From assembly GCA_965249175.1 (NCBI GenBank), contig OZ252227.1, positions 6,510,001 through 6,574,000 on the forward strand: 64,000 nucleotides of DNA. The letters run 5' to 3'. This document shows, one piece after another, positions 1 through 8,665 of this stretch (the stretch's first letter is position 1; each line of letters begins with the position of its first letter). The stretch comes from CAZYFH01 sp965249175 (GTDB lineage Bacteria; Acidobacteriota; Vicinamibacteria; Vicinamibacterales; UBA8438). Position numbers and translations under genes: made by a program. The notes below the pieces were generated by a model. It was given only the letters and a program-made list of their open reading frames with translations. It did no database searches and was not told the DNA's origin.

Positions 1-2
1 TG

Positions 3-542
3 TCACAGCCATACGCGCCGCTGTCGTGGCCACACCTCGGGAGGGTGGCCACCCGAGGTGTGTCTTGCCGCTGCCGCGCGTTCGGCAATCGCCGCCAGAC
101 TCTCGCCGTACGCGGGCCGATCCACCAGCGCCAGGCCCCGCAACGCGGCCCGCTCGACGATCCGCACGCCGCCCTCGAAGCGTTCCCCCTCGACGCGAAA
201 TTCGAGCGAGAATCCCCGCAACACCCCACGACGCAGCAAGGCGGCCGTGTCGTGTCCGTCGCGGGTGTCCGGCAAGTCGAGCGTGGCCCGCAAGGCGTCC
301 GGCCCGTCCGTGAACGTCAACCCGCCGCCGCCGGTACGGGCCAACGGCCGGCCGCGATCGTGGTGCACGTTCGCCAACACGTCGAGCGCCGCCACGTCGC
401 CGAAGGCCCCAGACTGGAACCGCTCACGAAACCCCGGCAACTGCGCTTCGTCGTGGTAGCTGAGCGCGACGCCCTCGACACGGCCGGGGCCGCTGGCACT
501 CTCGCGCCACTCGACAGGGGCGAAGCGATACTCGTCGATCAT
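3..542 (-). CDS. HK97-type prohead maturation protease
   Basis: 179 aa. The protein has the layout of the HK97 prohead protease (U35 serine protease family): a substitution-style N-terminus (WRESASGPGRVEGVALSYHD), a conserved histidine in VHHDRG at about residue 60, the LRGFSLEF segment that normally holds the catalytic serine, and the closing LRGLALVDRPAY motif. It would cleave the capsid scaffold domain and itself during head maturation. The start is the ATG at 540-542, which overlaps the TAA of the capsid gene by one base (TAATG), so translation is probably coupled. A longer reading frame runs upstream to 680 but lies over the capsid gene and adds nothing family-like. The gene comes after the capsid gene, not before it as is usual in HK97-like phages. 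Confidence 0.85.
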   Translation of the reverse strand: MIDEYRFAPVEWRESASGPGRVEGVALSYHDEAQLPGFRERFQSGAFGDVAALDVLANVHHDRGRPLARTGGGGLTFTDGPDALRATLDLPDTRDGHDTAALLRRGVLRGFSLEFRVEGERFEGGVRIVERAALRGLALVDRPAYGESLAAIAERAAAARHTSGGHPPEVWPRQRRVWL

Positions 543-1780
543 TACGCCACCTTGAACGCGGCCCGCACGTAGGCATCCGTTCGGATGATGCTGAACGCCC
601 AGAGCGCGACGGCCGTGATCGCTATTTGGCCCTTCGCCGCGTGCGTATACGGATCGCGGATGAGTTCGAGGCCTTGCCACACCGGCGCAACAGCCGAGCC
701 CGCGCCCCGGGCCGCCCGGTAGACGATCGCCGCTTGGATGTCCTGCCCCGTGCCGCTCGCTGGCGGGGCCGGAATGAGCGCCGAGCTGACAAACCCGCCG
801 CTGCGGGCGATCAAGTAGTCGCTCACGGCCACGTCACCACTCGTGTTCAGGAGCGTGCCGGCCAGCCCGTATGTCGCGGCCCCGACGAGCATCTTCACAC
901 CCGTGAGGTTGCGCGCGTAGCGGCCATCCACCGCCCGACTCGCCGCGCCGACGAAGTCTGAGAAGGTGGCTGTTGCTGTCGGGGCCGTCGGGGTCGCGAG
1001 CGCGCTCAGGAACCCGCTGACGTTCGGGGCCGTGCCGTTCCCATTCAGGACCTGATCGTCGATCTTTTCCCCGAGCGCCCCACTCAGATCCCGACGCAAC
1101 GCCTCTTCCATGCCGCGCAGCCGCGCCGTGTCTTCGACGCCGAACAGATACCGTGCCGTCAGTCGACGTGGTTCCAAGACTGTCGTGCTGATCGTCGCCG
1201 CCTCGGCATCCTTCACCGCGCCCTTGCTCTTCATCTCCGGCGACACGCCAGCACTGAGCACCGGGTAATTGACTTCGCCGATCCCGACCTGCGGCATGCT
1301 GACACCGAGATAGGCCGACGCGGTGTTCGCGAAGATGCGCCCCAGAATGGACGCCTGCGACTGGCCCACATTCGACGGCGCCGTCGTCGCCGTATCCGCC
1401 CGTTCCTCGTGACGGGGCAGCAACGCCTCCCACGGGATCAACCCTTCTCTCGCATGCTCCCCGAAGACGGCCGCGCGGAGTTCCTGTTCGGCCCCCGTGA
1501 CGGCTCGGCCGGTGGCCGCCTCGTGCAAGTAGCTCCGCAGTTCGGCCCGCTCGACGAGGGCGCGCCGCTCGGTGTCTTCGCCGTCGTCGGCGCGCGGCTC
1601 CGGCGCGTCGGCCTCGGCGATGGTGGCCGCCCGCCAGCGCGTCTCGATGGTGGGGTATTCCGTCGCCAGCGCGGCCATCGTCGCGCGCTGTGCGTCCGTC
1701 GGGCTGTCAAGCCCAGATAGCTCATTGAGCGTCTGCCTGATCTCACTCAGTCGGAGTTGCAATCGTTGTCCAGTCGTCAT
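542..1780 (-). CDS. HK97-fold major capsid protein
   Basis: 412 aa. The first ~110 residues are charged and helical (LRLSEIRQTLNELSG and following), as expected for the delta scaffold domain that the protease removes. The mature part follows with typical HK97 gp5 features: a conserved motif around VNYPVLSAG, the E-loop/spine region with LEPRRLTARYLFGVEDTARL, DDQVLNGNG, and a C-terminal stretch ending IRTDAYVRAAFKVA. Its start ATG overlaps the end of the HNH gene by four bases (ATGA), and its stop overlaps the protease start. It would assemble the icosahedral head. I am confident of the fold. I cannot tell whether the prophage is still active. Confidence 0.88.
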   Translation of the reverse strand: MTTGQRLQLRLSEIRQTLNELSGLDSPTDAQRATMAALATEYPTIETRWRAATIAEADAPEPRADDGEDTERRALVERAELRSYLHEAATGRAVTGAEQELRAAVFGEHAREGLIPWEALLPRHEERADTATTAPSNVGQSQASILGRIFANTASAYLGVSMPQVGIGEVNYPVLSAGVSPEMKSKGAVKDAEAATISTTVLEPRRLTARYLFGVEDTARLRGMEEALRRDLSGALGEKIDDQVLNGNGTAPNVSGFLSALATPTAPTATATFSDFVGAASRAVDGRYARNLTGVKMLVGAATYGLAGTLLNTSGDVAVSDYLIARSGGFVSSALIPAPPASGTGQDIQAAIVYRAARGAGSAVAPVWQGLELIRDPYTHAAKGQIAITAVALWAFSIIRTDAYVRAAFKVA

Positions 1781-2058
1781 GTCTGTATCCCTTCTGTCAG
1801 TTCATTCACCAGTCGATCCCATGGTGTGTGTCTAAGGGGCGGATGATGCGCCCGCAGGTGACAGCGGCGACAGCGCACCTCCAGGTTGTCGATCGCAAAG
1901 GCGGGCCCGCCAGAGGCCAGTGGCTGCCGATGGTGGACTTCAAGCCGCCCCACACCGCCGCACACGCCGCAGCGCCACGCGGCCCGACTGAGCGCGGCGC
2001 GTCGGACGTGCGCCCAGCGCCGATCTCGATACACCGTCCGGCCGCGAGTGCCCGCCAT
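1777..2058 (-). CDS. HNH endonuclease of the packaging module
   Basis: 93 aa. It has a complete small HNH fold: the zinc-knuckle pair CGVC and CRRC, the catalytic LEVHH with the two histidines, the central NLEVRC asparagine and the closing CHLRAH. In HK97-like phages such proteins sit beside the terminase and stimulate cleavage of the DNA concatemer at cos sites. Here the gene lies between the large terminase and the capsid gene, at the place where a portal gene would often be found. Its ATG overlaps the terminase stop (TAATG) and its end overlaps the capsid start (ATGA), so the four genes form one translationally coupled unit. Confidence 0.88.
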   Translation of the reverse strand: MAGTRGRTVYRDRRWAHVRRAALSRAAWRCGVCGGVGRLEVHHRQPLASGGPAFAIDNLEVRCRRCHLRAHHPPLRHTPWDRLVNELTEGIQT

Positions 2059-3617
2059 TACGCCACCCCGAGATAGACACGCGCCGGCCGGGGCCGCTCG
2101 TGCCGGACGCCAGCACTCACCGCCAGAATCGCCGCCGCCACCGCGTCGTCCTTCGCCCGAAACCGTCGCCCGCCTTCACTCGCCTTACTGAGTTTTTCGT
2201 TGCCGGCTGGATCGGCAATCACCGTCGCTTCGCGCATGGCGGCCCTGAGCAACAGCGACACGGCCGGACGCACCTGACCCGTCAGACACGCCGTCCGAAA
2301 CGCCCGCACATCTTCAGCCCCATCTTTGTAGCCTTGGCCCCGCAACAGGAACGCGCAGCGGGGCAGCCCCGCCGCGTCGAGCGCATCTCTCAGCTCACCT
2401 TCGCGCCACCGATCGGCGACGACGGCGGCTGGTACCCCAAAGCGATCCCGGACCACACGCACGAAGTCACTCAGCGGCACGACACGGCCCCCGAGCGTGA
2501 CGAGCTCGCCTCGCCGGGCCATCTGCTGATACAGATCGGCCACGCCGTCCTTCAGCCCGCGTGCGGCCAGCGTCGGCGCACTCGGAAAGGCCGCCACGGT
2601 GTCCAGCCGGCCGCTCTCGGGCCAGAACGCACAGGCCGCCGTCATGGCCGCCGTGGTACCCGCGTCGATCCCCCAAATGCACGGGCCGTGACGGGGCGCG
2701 TCGTCGGCCTCAAGCTGTTCCCACGTGCCGGCCGCCAAGAGCGCTGCCCGTTCGGTGTCCGAGGTACCCAAGTTCAACCGCAGCGCCTGGAACGCCGGGA
2801 GCAGCGAGGCATCTGTCTTCGCGCGATCCGCCTCCACGCGAATCGCCGCCGCCAAGTCGGGCATCGTCGCGAGTGACGGGTTGGCCTTCCGCCACGTCCG
2901 TGTCACGAACGGGGGATCGTCAGACTCGGCCGCGTGACACTGGCTGTAGATGCCGGGCCCGCCGCCGAGCAACGTCGCGAACCAGTGGCTCGTATCCGCC
3001 GGCCGCGTCCCGAACGCGATCAGCCGACTGTGCTGGATTTTCCCGAGCGCCGTCACCATCGCCGCGTGCATCCGCGCGCTCGTGCTCGGCGGCCATTGCG
3101 CCGGTTCATCCGCCAACACCAGCACCGGGGCCAAGCCATGCGCTCGACGCGGATCGCTACCAAGACAGCGCACCCGCGCGCCCGTCGTCCGATCCTCAAT
3201 GCTGGCCCGGTTCGCGCTGTCCTGGATGCGCCAGCGCGTCGGTTCGGTATCGAGCCATGGCCGCAGAAAGCTCAGCACGTGCTCGAAGATAATTCGGGCT
3301 TGCGTGAAGCTCGACGCGACACACACCACATCAGCCCTCGGCTGTGCCAACGGCCCGGCAATCGCCGCCGTCGCAATGGCCGCCGTCAGCGTCGATTTTC
3401 CGTTGCCCCGTGCCACCGACAACCCCGCACTCGACACCCCCGTCCGGAACGCGCCGCGCAGAAACCGGCGCTGCCACGGAGCCACAACGAACGGCTGCCC
3501 GGCGAGCCGCCCCTGCGTCACCGTCAACGCGCCGATCCAGTCAAGCAGTGCGTGTTGCATCGAAGCCTTGGCTGCGGTGTCAGCGGCCCGGTGTGCGGCG
3601 TGGACAGGGGTCCCCAC
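2058..3617 (-). CDS. Phage terminase large subunit
   Basis: 519 aa. It has an N-terminal ATPase domain with a Walker A variant (ARGNGKST, about residues 70-77) preceded by the PWQRRFLRG adenine-binding motif, and a Walker B-like VLVLADEPAQW around residue 165. A C-terminal RNase H-like nuclease domain follows, with acidic motifs GIDAGTTAAMTA and VVADRWREGEL. It cuts concatemeric phage DNA and drives it into the prohead. No small terminase is visible before it: only about 100 bases separate its start from the tRNA. The start ATG at 3615-3617 gives a typical length, and an internal ATG (MQHALLDW) is possible. It is the first gene of the coupled minus-strand head module. Confidence 0.88.
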   Translation of the reverse strand: MGTPVHAAHRAADTAAKASMQHALLDWIGALTVTQGRLAGQPFVVAPWQRRFLRGAFRTGVSSAGLSVARGNGKSTLTAAIATAAIAGPLAQPRADVVCVASSFTQARIIFEHVLSFLRPWLDTEPTRWRIQDSANRASIEDRTTGARVRCLGSDPRRAHGLAPVLVLADEPAQWPPSTSARMHAAMVTALGKIQHSRLIAFGTRPADTSHWFATLLGGGPGIYSQCHAAESDDPPFVTRTWRKANPSLATMPDLAAAIRVEADRAKTDASLLPAFQALRLNLGTSDTERAALLAAGTWEQLEADDAPRHGPCIWGIDAGTTAAMTAACAFWPESGRLDTVAAFPSAPTLAARGLKDGVADLYQQMARRGELVTLGGRVVPLSDFVRVVRDRFGVPAAVVADRWREGELRDALDAAGLPRCAFLLRGQGYKDGAEDVRAFRTACLTGQVRPAVSLLLRAAMREATVIADPAGNEKLSKASEGGRRFRAKDDAVAAAILAVSAGVRHERPRPARVYLGVA

Positions 3618-3714
3618 GGGGTGACCGGCGCACCAGAACCCTATACAAATACCTATACGCGATCCGGACGCGATACGTCAACTACATTTAAATGATGGAC
3701 TTACATGAATGAAG

Positions 3715-3788
3715 TGGCTGGGAGGCAGGGATTCGAACCCCGATTACACGGTCCAGAGCCGCGTGTCCTACCATTGAACGACCTCCCA
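3715..3788 (-). tRNA. tRNA-Gln (anticodon CTG)
   Basis: Read on the minus strand, the sequence folds into a full cloverleaf. The acceptor stem TGGGAGG pairs with CCTCCCA, and the D-stem GTTC pairs with GGAC. The anticodon stem CGCGG/CCGTG holds the loop CTCTGGA (anticodon CTG). The T-arm is CGGGG-TTCGAAT-CCCTG. The discriminator base is G and the CCA tail is encoded. The 3' end faces the prophage genes on the left, which fits a tRNA 3'-end attachment site. Confidence 0.93.
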
Positions 3789-3863
3789 GCAAGAGGTCTC
3801 AGCGTAGGCGGAAACTCTCATTATAATCGCTCGTTAGGCGCCGGCGTCCGGGTACTGTAACGG

Positions 3864-5354
3864 GTGTGCTTCGCCGGTGAGCCGCCCCGGTTCATCCTCT
3901 CGCGCTGGCTGTTCCTCCGCCTCCTCGGCCTTGTCTACTTTCTGGCCTTTGCCTCGCTGACGCCGCAGATCCTGGGGCTGGTCGGCTCGGACGGTCTGCT
4001 GCCGATTGCGCGCTACCTCGAGGCCGCGAACGGGGTCTGGGGCTCGGACGCGTATTTCCGCCTGCCGACGCTGGCGTGGATCTCGGCGAGTGACTTCACC
4101 CTCACGGCCTTCTGCTGGACCGGAATGGGGCTCGCGCTGCTCGCCATCGCGGGGCTCGCACCCGTCGTGACGTTCGGTGCTCTCTGGATCCTCTATCTCT
4201 CGGTGACGGTCGCCGGGCAAGACTTTCTGCAGTTTCAGTGGGACATCCTGCTGCTGGAGACGGGCCTCCTCGGCATGCTCTACGCGCCGCTGGGGTGGTG
4301 GCCGCGCCTCGCCACGGCGCGTCCTCCGCTGACGGCGGTCCGATGGCTGATCTGGGGCCTAGCGTTCAAGCTGACGTTTCTTTCGGGCGTCACCAAGCTG
4401 ACGAGCGGCGACGAGACGTGGTGGGGCTTCACCGCGCTGCGCTACCACTACGAGACGCAGCCGCTGCCGACCTGGGTGGGCTGGTATGCGCACAATCTGC
4501 CGGACTGGTTCGGCACGCTGTCGGTCGGCGTGATGTTCGTCATCGAGCTCGCGGTCCCCTTTCTCATCGTTGTGCCCTCGCGTTTCCAGCGCGTGCGGGC
4601 CGCGGCGTGCGCGGCCCTCTGCCTGCTGCAGATCCTCATTGCGTTGACCGGCAACTACGGCTTCTTCAACCTGCTGACACTCGCCCTGTATCTCTCGCTC
4701 GTTGACGATGCGGTTGTCCACCGCCTGCTGCCCCGCTGGCTTGTCCGGGGCCGTGCGGCCACCCCTCTGGATCGACAGGTGCCGGAGCCGATGCCCTGGC
4801 GTCTCGCGGTCGCCGTCATCGCTGTTCCGCTGGCGTTGTTGAGCGCGCTCACCATCGTGCGGGAAGTCGCGCCCCCGGCGTCGCTGCCGACCCCGGTGAG
4901 CGCCGTGCTCGGCTGGGTAGCGCCGGTTCGCGCCATCAACGGCTACGGGTTGTTTCGCACGATGACGACCGAGCGCCCGGAGATCATCCTCGAGGCGAGC
5001 CCGGACGGAACAACCTGGACCGAGCACGCGTTTCGGTGGAAGCCCGGTCGCCTTTCAAGCCGGCCACGGTTCGTCCAGCCGCACATGCCGAGACTCGACT
5101 GGCAGATGTGGTTTGCCGCGCTCGGTCCACGCCAGCAGGCGCACTGGCTGATTCCGCTGGCCGAGGGGATCCTCGACGGATCTCCCGCCGTGCTCGCACT
5201 GCTCGACGCGCGCCCTTTCGTCGACGCGCCGCCGCAATTCGTCCGCTTTGTGTTGTATCGCTACCACTTCACGACATCGGCCGAGGGTGCCGAAGGCGAC
5301 TGGTGGCGCCGCGAGTTCATCGCCTACTTGACCGACCCCATCTCGCGTCGATGA
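3864..5354 (+). CDS. Lipase maturation factor family membrane protein
   Basis: 496 aa. The first ~370 residues hold many hydrophobic helices, and the C-terminal ~130 residues are soluble. Family signs include an N-terminal segment with SDGLLP, the conserved QWDILLLETG, the RWLIWGLAFK helix, and the loop with SGDETWWGFTALRYHYETQP, which is the signature stretch of the LMF1 family. In animals LMF1 helps lipases fold in the ER. The bacterial members have no settled role, so a function here would be a guess. The start is a GTG close to the tRNA promoter side. A later start would cut into the first helix. Confidence 0.8.
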   Translation: MCFAGEPPRFILSRWLFLRLLGLVYFLAFASLTPQILGLVGSDGLLPIARYLEAANGVWGSDAYFRLPTLAWISASDFTLTAFCWTGMGLALLAIAGLAPVVTFGALWILYLSVTVAGQDFLQFQWDILLLETGLLGMLYAPLGWWPRLATARPPLTAVRWLIWGLAFKLTFLSGVTKLTSGDETWWGFTALRYHYETQPLPTWVGWYAHNLPDWFGTLSVGVMFVIELAVPFLIVVPSRFQRVRAAACAALCLLQILIALTGNYGFFNLLTLALYLSLVDDAVVHRLLPRWLVRGRAATPLDRQVPEPMPWRLAVAVIAVPLALLSALTIVREVAPPASLPTPVSAVLGWVAPVRAINGYGLFRTMTTERPEIILEASPDGTTWTEHAFRWKPGRLSSRPRFVQPHMPRLDWQMWFAALGPRQQAHWLIPLAEGILDGSPAVLALLDARPFVDAPPQFVRFVLYRYHFTTSAEGAEGDWWRREFIAYLTDPISRR

Positions 5355-5444
5355 CCGCCCGTGCCGGGTCGCACCGACGCCGCAGGCTGGAACACCGCTG
5401 ACCTGCGCGCCGTCCATATCTAGTGTCGTGCGCGAGGGGCGATC

Positions 5445-6059
5445 ATGAACAGACGGAAGGCACTCGGAGCAGCCGTGGCGCTGGTCGTGGTGGGGGTCAC
5501 CGTCGTGGCTGTTGTCGGGCCGACGGAGTCCGAGCCGGACGAGATCGACCAGTTGCAGCAGGTGCTGCGCCTGGCCCCGGGGTCGACGGTGGCGGACGTC
5601 GGCGCCGGTGACGGCTGGCTGAGCGTCGAGGTGGCGCGACGGGTCGGCCCGGACGGTCACGTCTTCGCGACGGAGCTCAACCCGGCGCGACGCGACACGA
5701 TACGCGAGACGGCGGCGGCGGCGGGTCTCGACCGACAGTTGACCGTGGTCGAGGCGGGTGTGCGAGAGTAGAACTTACCGCCGGCCTGCTGCGACGCGAT
5801 CTTCATGCGCCGCGTCTACCACCACCTCGGCGATCCCGCGCGCATCAACGCGAGCCTGTTCGACGCAACCCGCCCCGGCGGGCGTGTTGCCATCATCGAA
5901 GTCGAGCCGACGGGTCTGTTCAGCCCGCTGAAGATCTGGCCGCACTGGACGGACGACGAACGGGTGGTTGCCGAGATGACCGCAGCAGGCTTCCGACACG
6001 TGTCAACGGAGCCGTGGCCTGGCGCGGCCCACTACGTCGCGCTGTTCGAGAAGCATTGA
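5445..6059 (+). pseudogene. SAM-dependent class I methyltransferase, interrupted by an in-frame amber codon
   Basis: One continuous reading frame from the ATG at 5445 to a TGA at 6059 encodes an N-terminal membrane anchor or signal (AAVALVVVGVTVVAVVG), the SAM-binding glycine motif VADVGAGDGWLS and the acidic ATELNP loop. A TAG follows at 5769-5771. The same frame then resumes without any shift (NLPPACCDAIFMRRVYHHLGDP) through to a normal family C-terminus (RPGGRVAIIEVEPTG and HYVALFEKH). The join reads perfectly if the TAG is a sense codon. A good ribosome site (GAGGGG) precedes the start. This is either a recent nonsense mutation, a readthrough gene or a base-call error. An ATG at 5805 could restart the second half but would lack the SAM-binding site. 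Confidence 0.8.
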
Positions 6060-6084
6060 ACCCGCCGAGACTCGAACGGCCGCT

Positions 6085-6108
6085 GCAGGGCCTGAAGGCC
6101 TGCGCTAC
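6085..6108 (+). repeat. REP-like 24-bp palindrome
   Basis: GCAGGGCCTGAAGGCCTGC followed by GCTAC(G). It matches the dispersed palindromic unit seen again near 20.9, 45.15 and 61.6 kb. Here it lies just after the methyltransferase stop, between convergent genes. Confidence 0.7.
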
Positions 6109-6168
6109 GACGGTCGTTGGTCCAGGGTCCAGCGCCTGCGCGACGGATCCACACGTGTGCGCTGTGGG

Positions 6169-7359
6169 TTAGTGCACGCGGCCCACTTGAAACTTCTGCC
6201 GGCCGGCGATATCGGCCAGCGCGCTGCGTGCGTGCTGCTCGGTATCGGGGTGTGGATCGAGATCGAAAACGGCGACCAGGTGCTGATAGGCCGCTGTCGG
6301 CTGATTGAGTGCGTGGAGCTGCACCAGTCCGGCGCCAAGATGCGCTTCGGCTGCGTAGGGCCCCATTGGATAGTCCCGCAGGTGCCGCTGATAGACGACG
6401 AGCGCGGCGTCGGGATGCCGGTGGTTGGCCAGCCAGTTGCTCAGCGCGATCGAATGCACTGGCGACAGCGCCCGCCCGCTGAGCTCTGGCGTCAACTGGA
6501 AGTACTCATCAGCCGCTTCGTCGAGGCGATTGGCGGCTACGAGCCGCGCGACGACCTCCTTTGCCGAGGCCGCCGGCGTTGCGGACACCGACCCTGGTGC
6601 GTAGTCAGGCGGGAGCGCTCGTACGCCTCGCCGCTCTGCCCACCACGCGGAGCCGAGGCCGGCAATGAAACCGCCAATGTGCGCCCCATACGCGACGCCT
6701 CCTCCCTCCAGACCGTCCGACGCGAGGAGCGGGAGCAGGTTGAAGAGGAGATACGCCCCGAGCACCCACCGTGCCGGCGCGTAGATGATGTTCACGAAGA
6801 AAAAGAAGTAGACGAGGAGCCGCACCCGATTGCGCGGGAACCAGATGAAGTAGAAGCCCAGGACCCCGGAGATGGCCCCCGAGGCGCCGACGACCGGGAG
6901 CAGCGAGTCGGGGGCGAGGACGGCGTGAAACAGCGTCGCGGCAACTCCGGTGGCCAGATAGGCGCCGAGAAAGCGACCGCGGCCGAGGCGATGCTCGACG
7001 TTGTCGCCGTAGATCCACAGAAACAGCATGTTTCCCGCCAGGTGCATGAAGCCGCCGTGGAGGAACATCGAGGTAAAGAGCCCGATGACGCTCGGGGCGG
7101 CGGGGCGGTAGCCGTAGTTGAACGTGACCAGCTCGTAGGCCGAGATCTGCTGGAGGATGTCGCTCAGCGCCATCCGCCCCGACAGCTGCTGGACCAGGAT
7201 CTGAACGTATTCCGCCAGGCGCGGGTCGTCGAAGTCCGGGCGCACGCTCCCGAGCGGCAGCGTCACGACGAGATACACCGCAACGTTGACGGCAATCAAC
7301 CCGTAGGTCACCACGGGGACACCGCGCGGGTTCGGTTCGTCTCCCAGTGGTAGAAACAT
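6169..7359 (-). CDS. Rhomboid family intramembrane serine protease with C-terminal helical repeats
   Basis: 396 aa. Rhomboid core: an N-terminal membrane helix, the HGGFMHLAGN motif (residues 101-110), the catalytic serine in GASGAISG (Ser160) and the catalytic histidine in AHIGG (His227), all within predicted membrane helices. After the core a soluble tail from about residue 250 contains helical repeats resembling TPRs (AANRLDEAADEYFQL; HPDAALVVYQRHLRDYP). It would cut membrane-anchored substrates within the bilayer, and the tail could present or sort partners. The family and active site are clear, but the substrate is unknown. The start is an ATG giving a typical rhomboid N-terminus. Confidence 0.9.
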   Translation of the reverse strand: MFLPLGDEPNPRGVPVVTYGLIAVNVAVYLVVTLPLGSVRPDFDDPRLAEYVQILVQQLSGRMALSDILQQISAYELVTFNYGYRPAAPSVIGLFTSMFLHGGFMHLAGNMLFLWIYGDNVEHRLGRGRFLGAYLATGVAATLFHAVLAPDSLLPVVGASGAISGVLGFYFIWFPRNRVRLLVYFFFFVNIIYAPARWVLGAYLLFNLLPLLASDGLEGGGVAYGAHIGGFIAGLGSAWWAERRGVRALPPDYAPGSVSATPAASAKEVVARLVAANRLDEAADEYFQLTPELSGRALSPVHSIALSNWLANHRHPDAALVVYQRHLRDYPMGPYAAEAHLGAGLVQLHALNQPTAAYQHLVAVFDLDPHPDTEQHARSALADIAGRQKFQVGRVH

Positions 7360-7539
7360 GGATCACGTGCTGTGCGCGCTGTTGCAGACCTCGCCGTGGA
7401 GCCCGGCGGGGCGATGTGTAGATGTTACACGGCGCGAACGGCAATGGTCGGCGCGCGACGCCCTCAGCGGACGATGTGTTCACTGAGGGCGTTTCGTGAG
7501 GCGGGCAACGGACGAGAGGCGATATGAGGCGGGTCCCAA

Positions 7540-8405
7540 CTATTGATACACAGCCGCTACGTTCGTCAGACCAGCACCGCTCCCGACGAACGCTGTCGCG
7601 TCGACAGTCCCGATGACCTGTAGCTTGCTCGTGGCCCAGATGGTTCCAATACCGACGTTGCCGATCTTGTTGAGGCTCATGGTCGTGCCATTCGAGCTCG
7701 TATTGAACCTGAGATTGCCGTAATTCCCCCCGGCTCGGTCGTACGACTGAATGATGACGGTCTGGCCGCTCGGCACGAGCTCGAACCCTACGCCGCCGTT
7801 GTCCGAGACCACGAACTTCTGGAGCGCATTCGCGGTGCCGACGCCGAGCGAGTTGACGACGTGGACGTCGTCATGCGTCGTCATCGCGTTCCCGATCGGG
7901 CCGTCGTCCGCCGATTCGCGTACGGAGTCGCTACTCGCCGGCCGCTCCTCGGGGGCGGCGTGCCAGTCCTCGCCGGCCAGTACGAACGCCGAGATAGGCA
8001 GACCACCCAGGGTCTCGGCGTCGCCGGCCTTCATCGCATACGGGACGCTCGCAAGCAACACACGGGGCTCTTCGCCCGCACCGTCCAACTGCACGCCAAG
8101 CCAGCGCCCCCCCCTGCTTGAAACAGTGCGAGCGGCACACCGCCGGCAGCATACGCGCCGAGTATGACGTCGTAGTGCCCAGTCTCGTCGGTCTCGACCG
8201 CCTGGGTTTCCTGCCAGAGCGCCTCGCCACCGGTATTCGTCGCGTAAATCGCAAATGTGACCGAGAGGACTCCGGCCCGGGGTTGACCGGCCGCATCGCG
8301 AGCAACGCCGTTGAAGGGAATGAGCGGAGGCGGCGCTTGCGCGGCAACCGCTGCGGAGAGACACAGAAAGCCAAGTAGCACAGCCGTCGTTTTCATCACG
8401 TTCAT
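7540..8405 (-). pseudogene. Exported tail-fibre-like surface protein, frameshifted at a G8 tract
   Basis: The gene begins at the ATG at 8403-8405 (GGAG seven bases upstream) with a clear signal peptide (MKTTAVLLGFLCLSAAVAAQ) and a conserved N-terminal domain (FNGVARDAAGQP; LWQETQAVETDETGHY). At a run of eight G on the minus strand (8107-8114) the frame changes. The second half (RWLGVQLDG; PRVLLASVPYAMKAGDAETLGG) continues in another frame to 7540 and ends in a fibre-like region (GNVGIGT; VDATAFVGSGAGLTNV). One more G would restore QAGGGRWLGVQ, the expected join. Members of this family are surface proteins of unknown function common in Acidobacteriota. Whether the shift is decay, a phase-variable switch or a homopolymer error cannot be told from sequence alone. 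Confidence 0.78.
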
Positions 8406-8642
8406 CGTGGATCTCCAGCTCTGACGACGAGTTGAACCCGCTGACACGAAACCTGAGGCGCTCTGATCACGTGAGCACATATCGAACATCTACCCCAGCG
8501 CAGTCACGAGCCCACGCAGCTCGGTGACGTGAATTGACTTGAGCGCCGTACTAGCGCCAAGACCAGGATCCGTATACGTGGGTGGCGGCATCTCGATCGG
8601 TTAGGCAGCCATACGCGTTCCGAAGAGGCGTGGTCTCGGTCA

Positions 8643-8650
8643 CTCTAGAG
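8643..8650. repeat. 8-bp target duplication, left copy
   Basis: CTCTAGAG, repeated at 11377-11384 directly outside the right terminal repeat. Because it is palindromic it also lengthens the apparent inverted repeat to 27 bp. Confidence 0.75.
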
Positions 8651-8665
8651 GGTAGTGTCTCAGTT

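Noticed and set aside
3..3617. Gene transfer agent instead of prophage
   Set aside because: HNH nuclease, coupled head genes and a tRNA junction fit a prophage. GTA clusters have a different gene order, and no other GTA gene is visible.
6157..7353. 398-codon plus-strand frame
   Set aside because: Exactly antisense to the rhomboid gene, whose catalytic motifs and membrane helices are clear.
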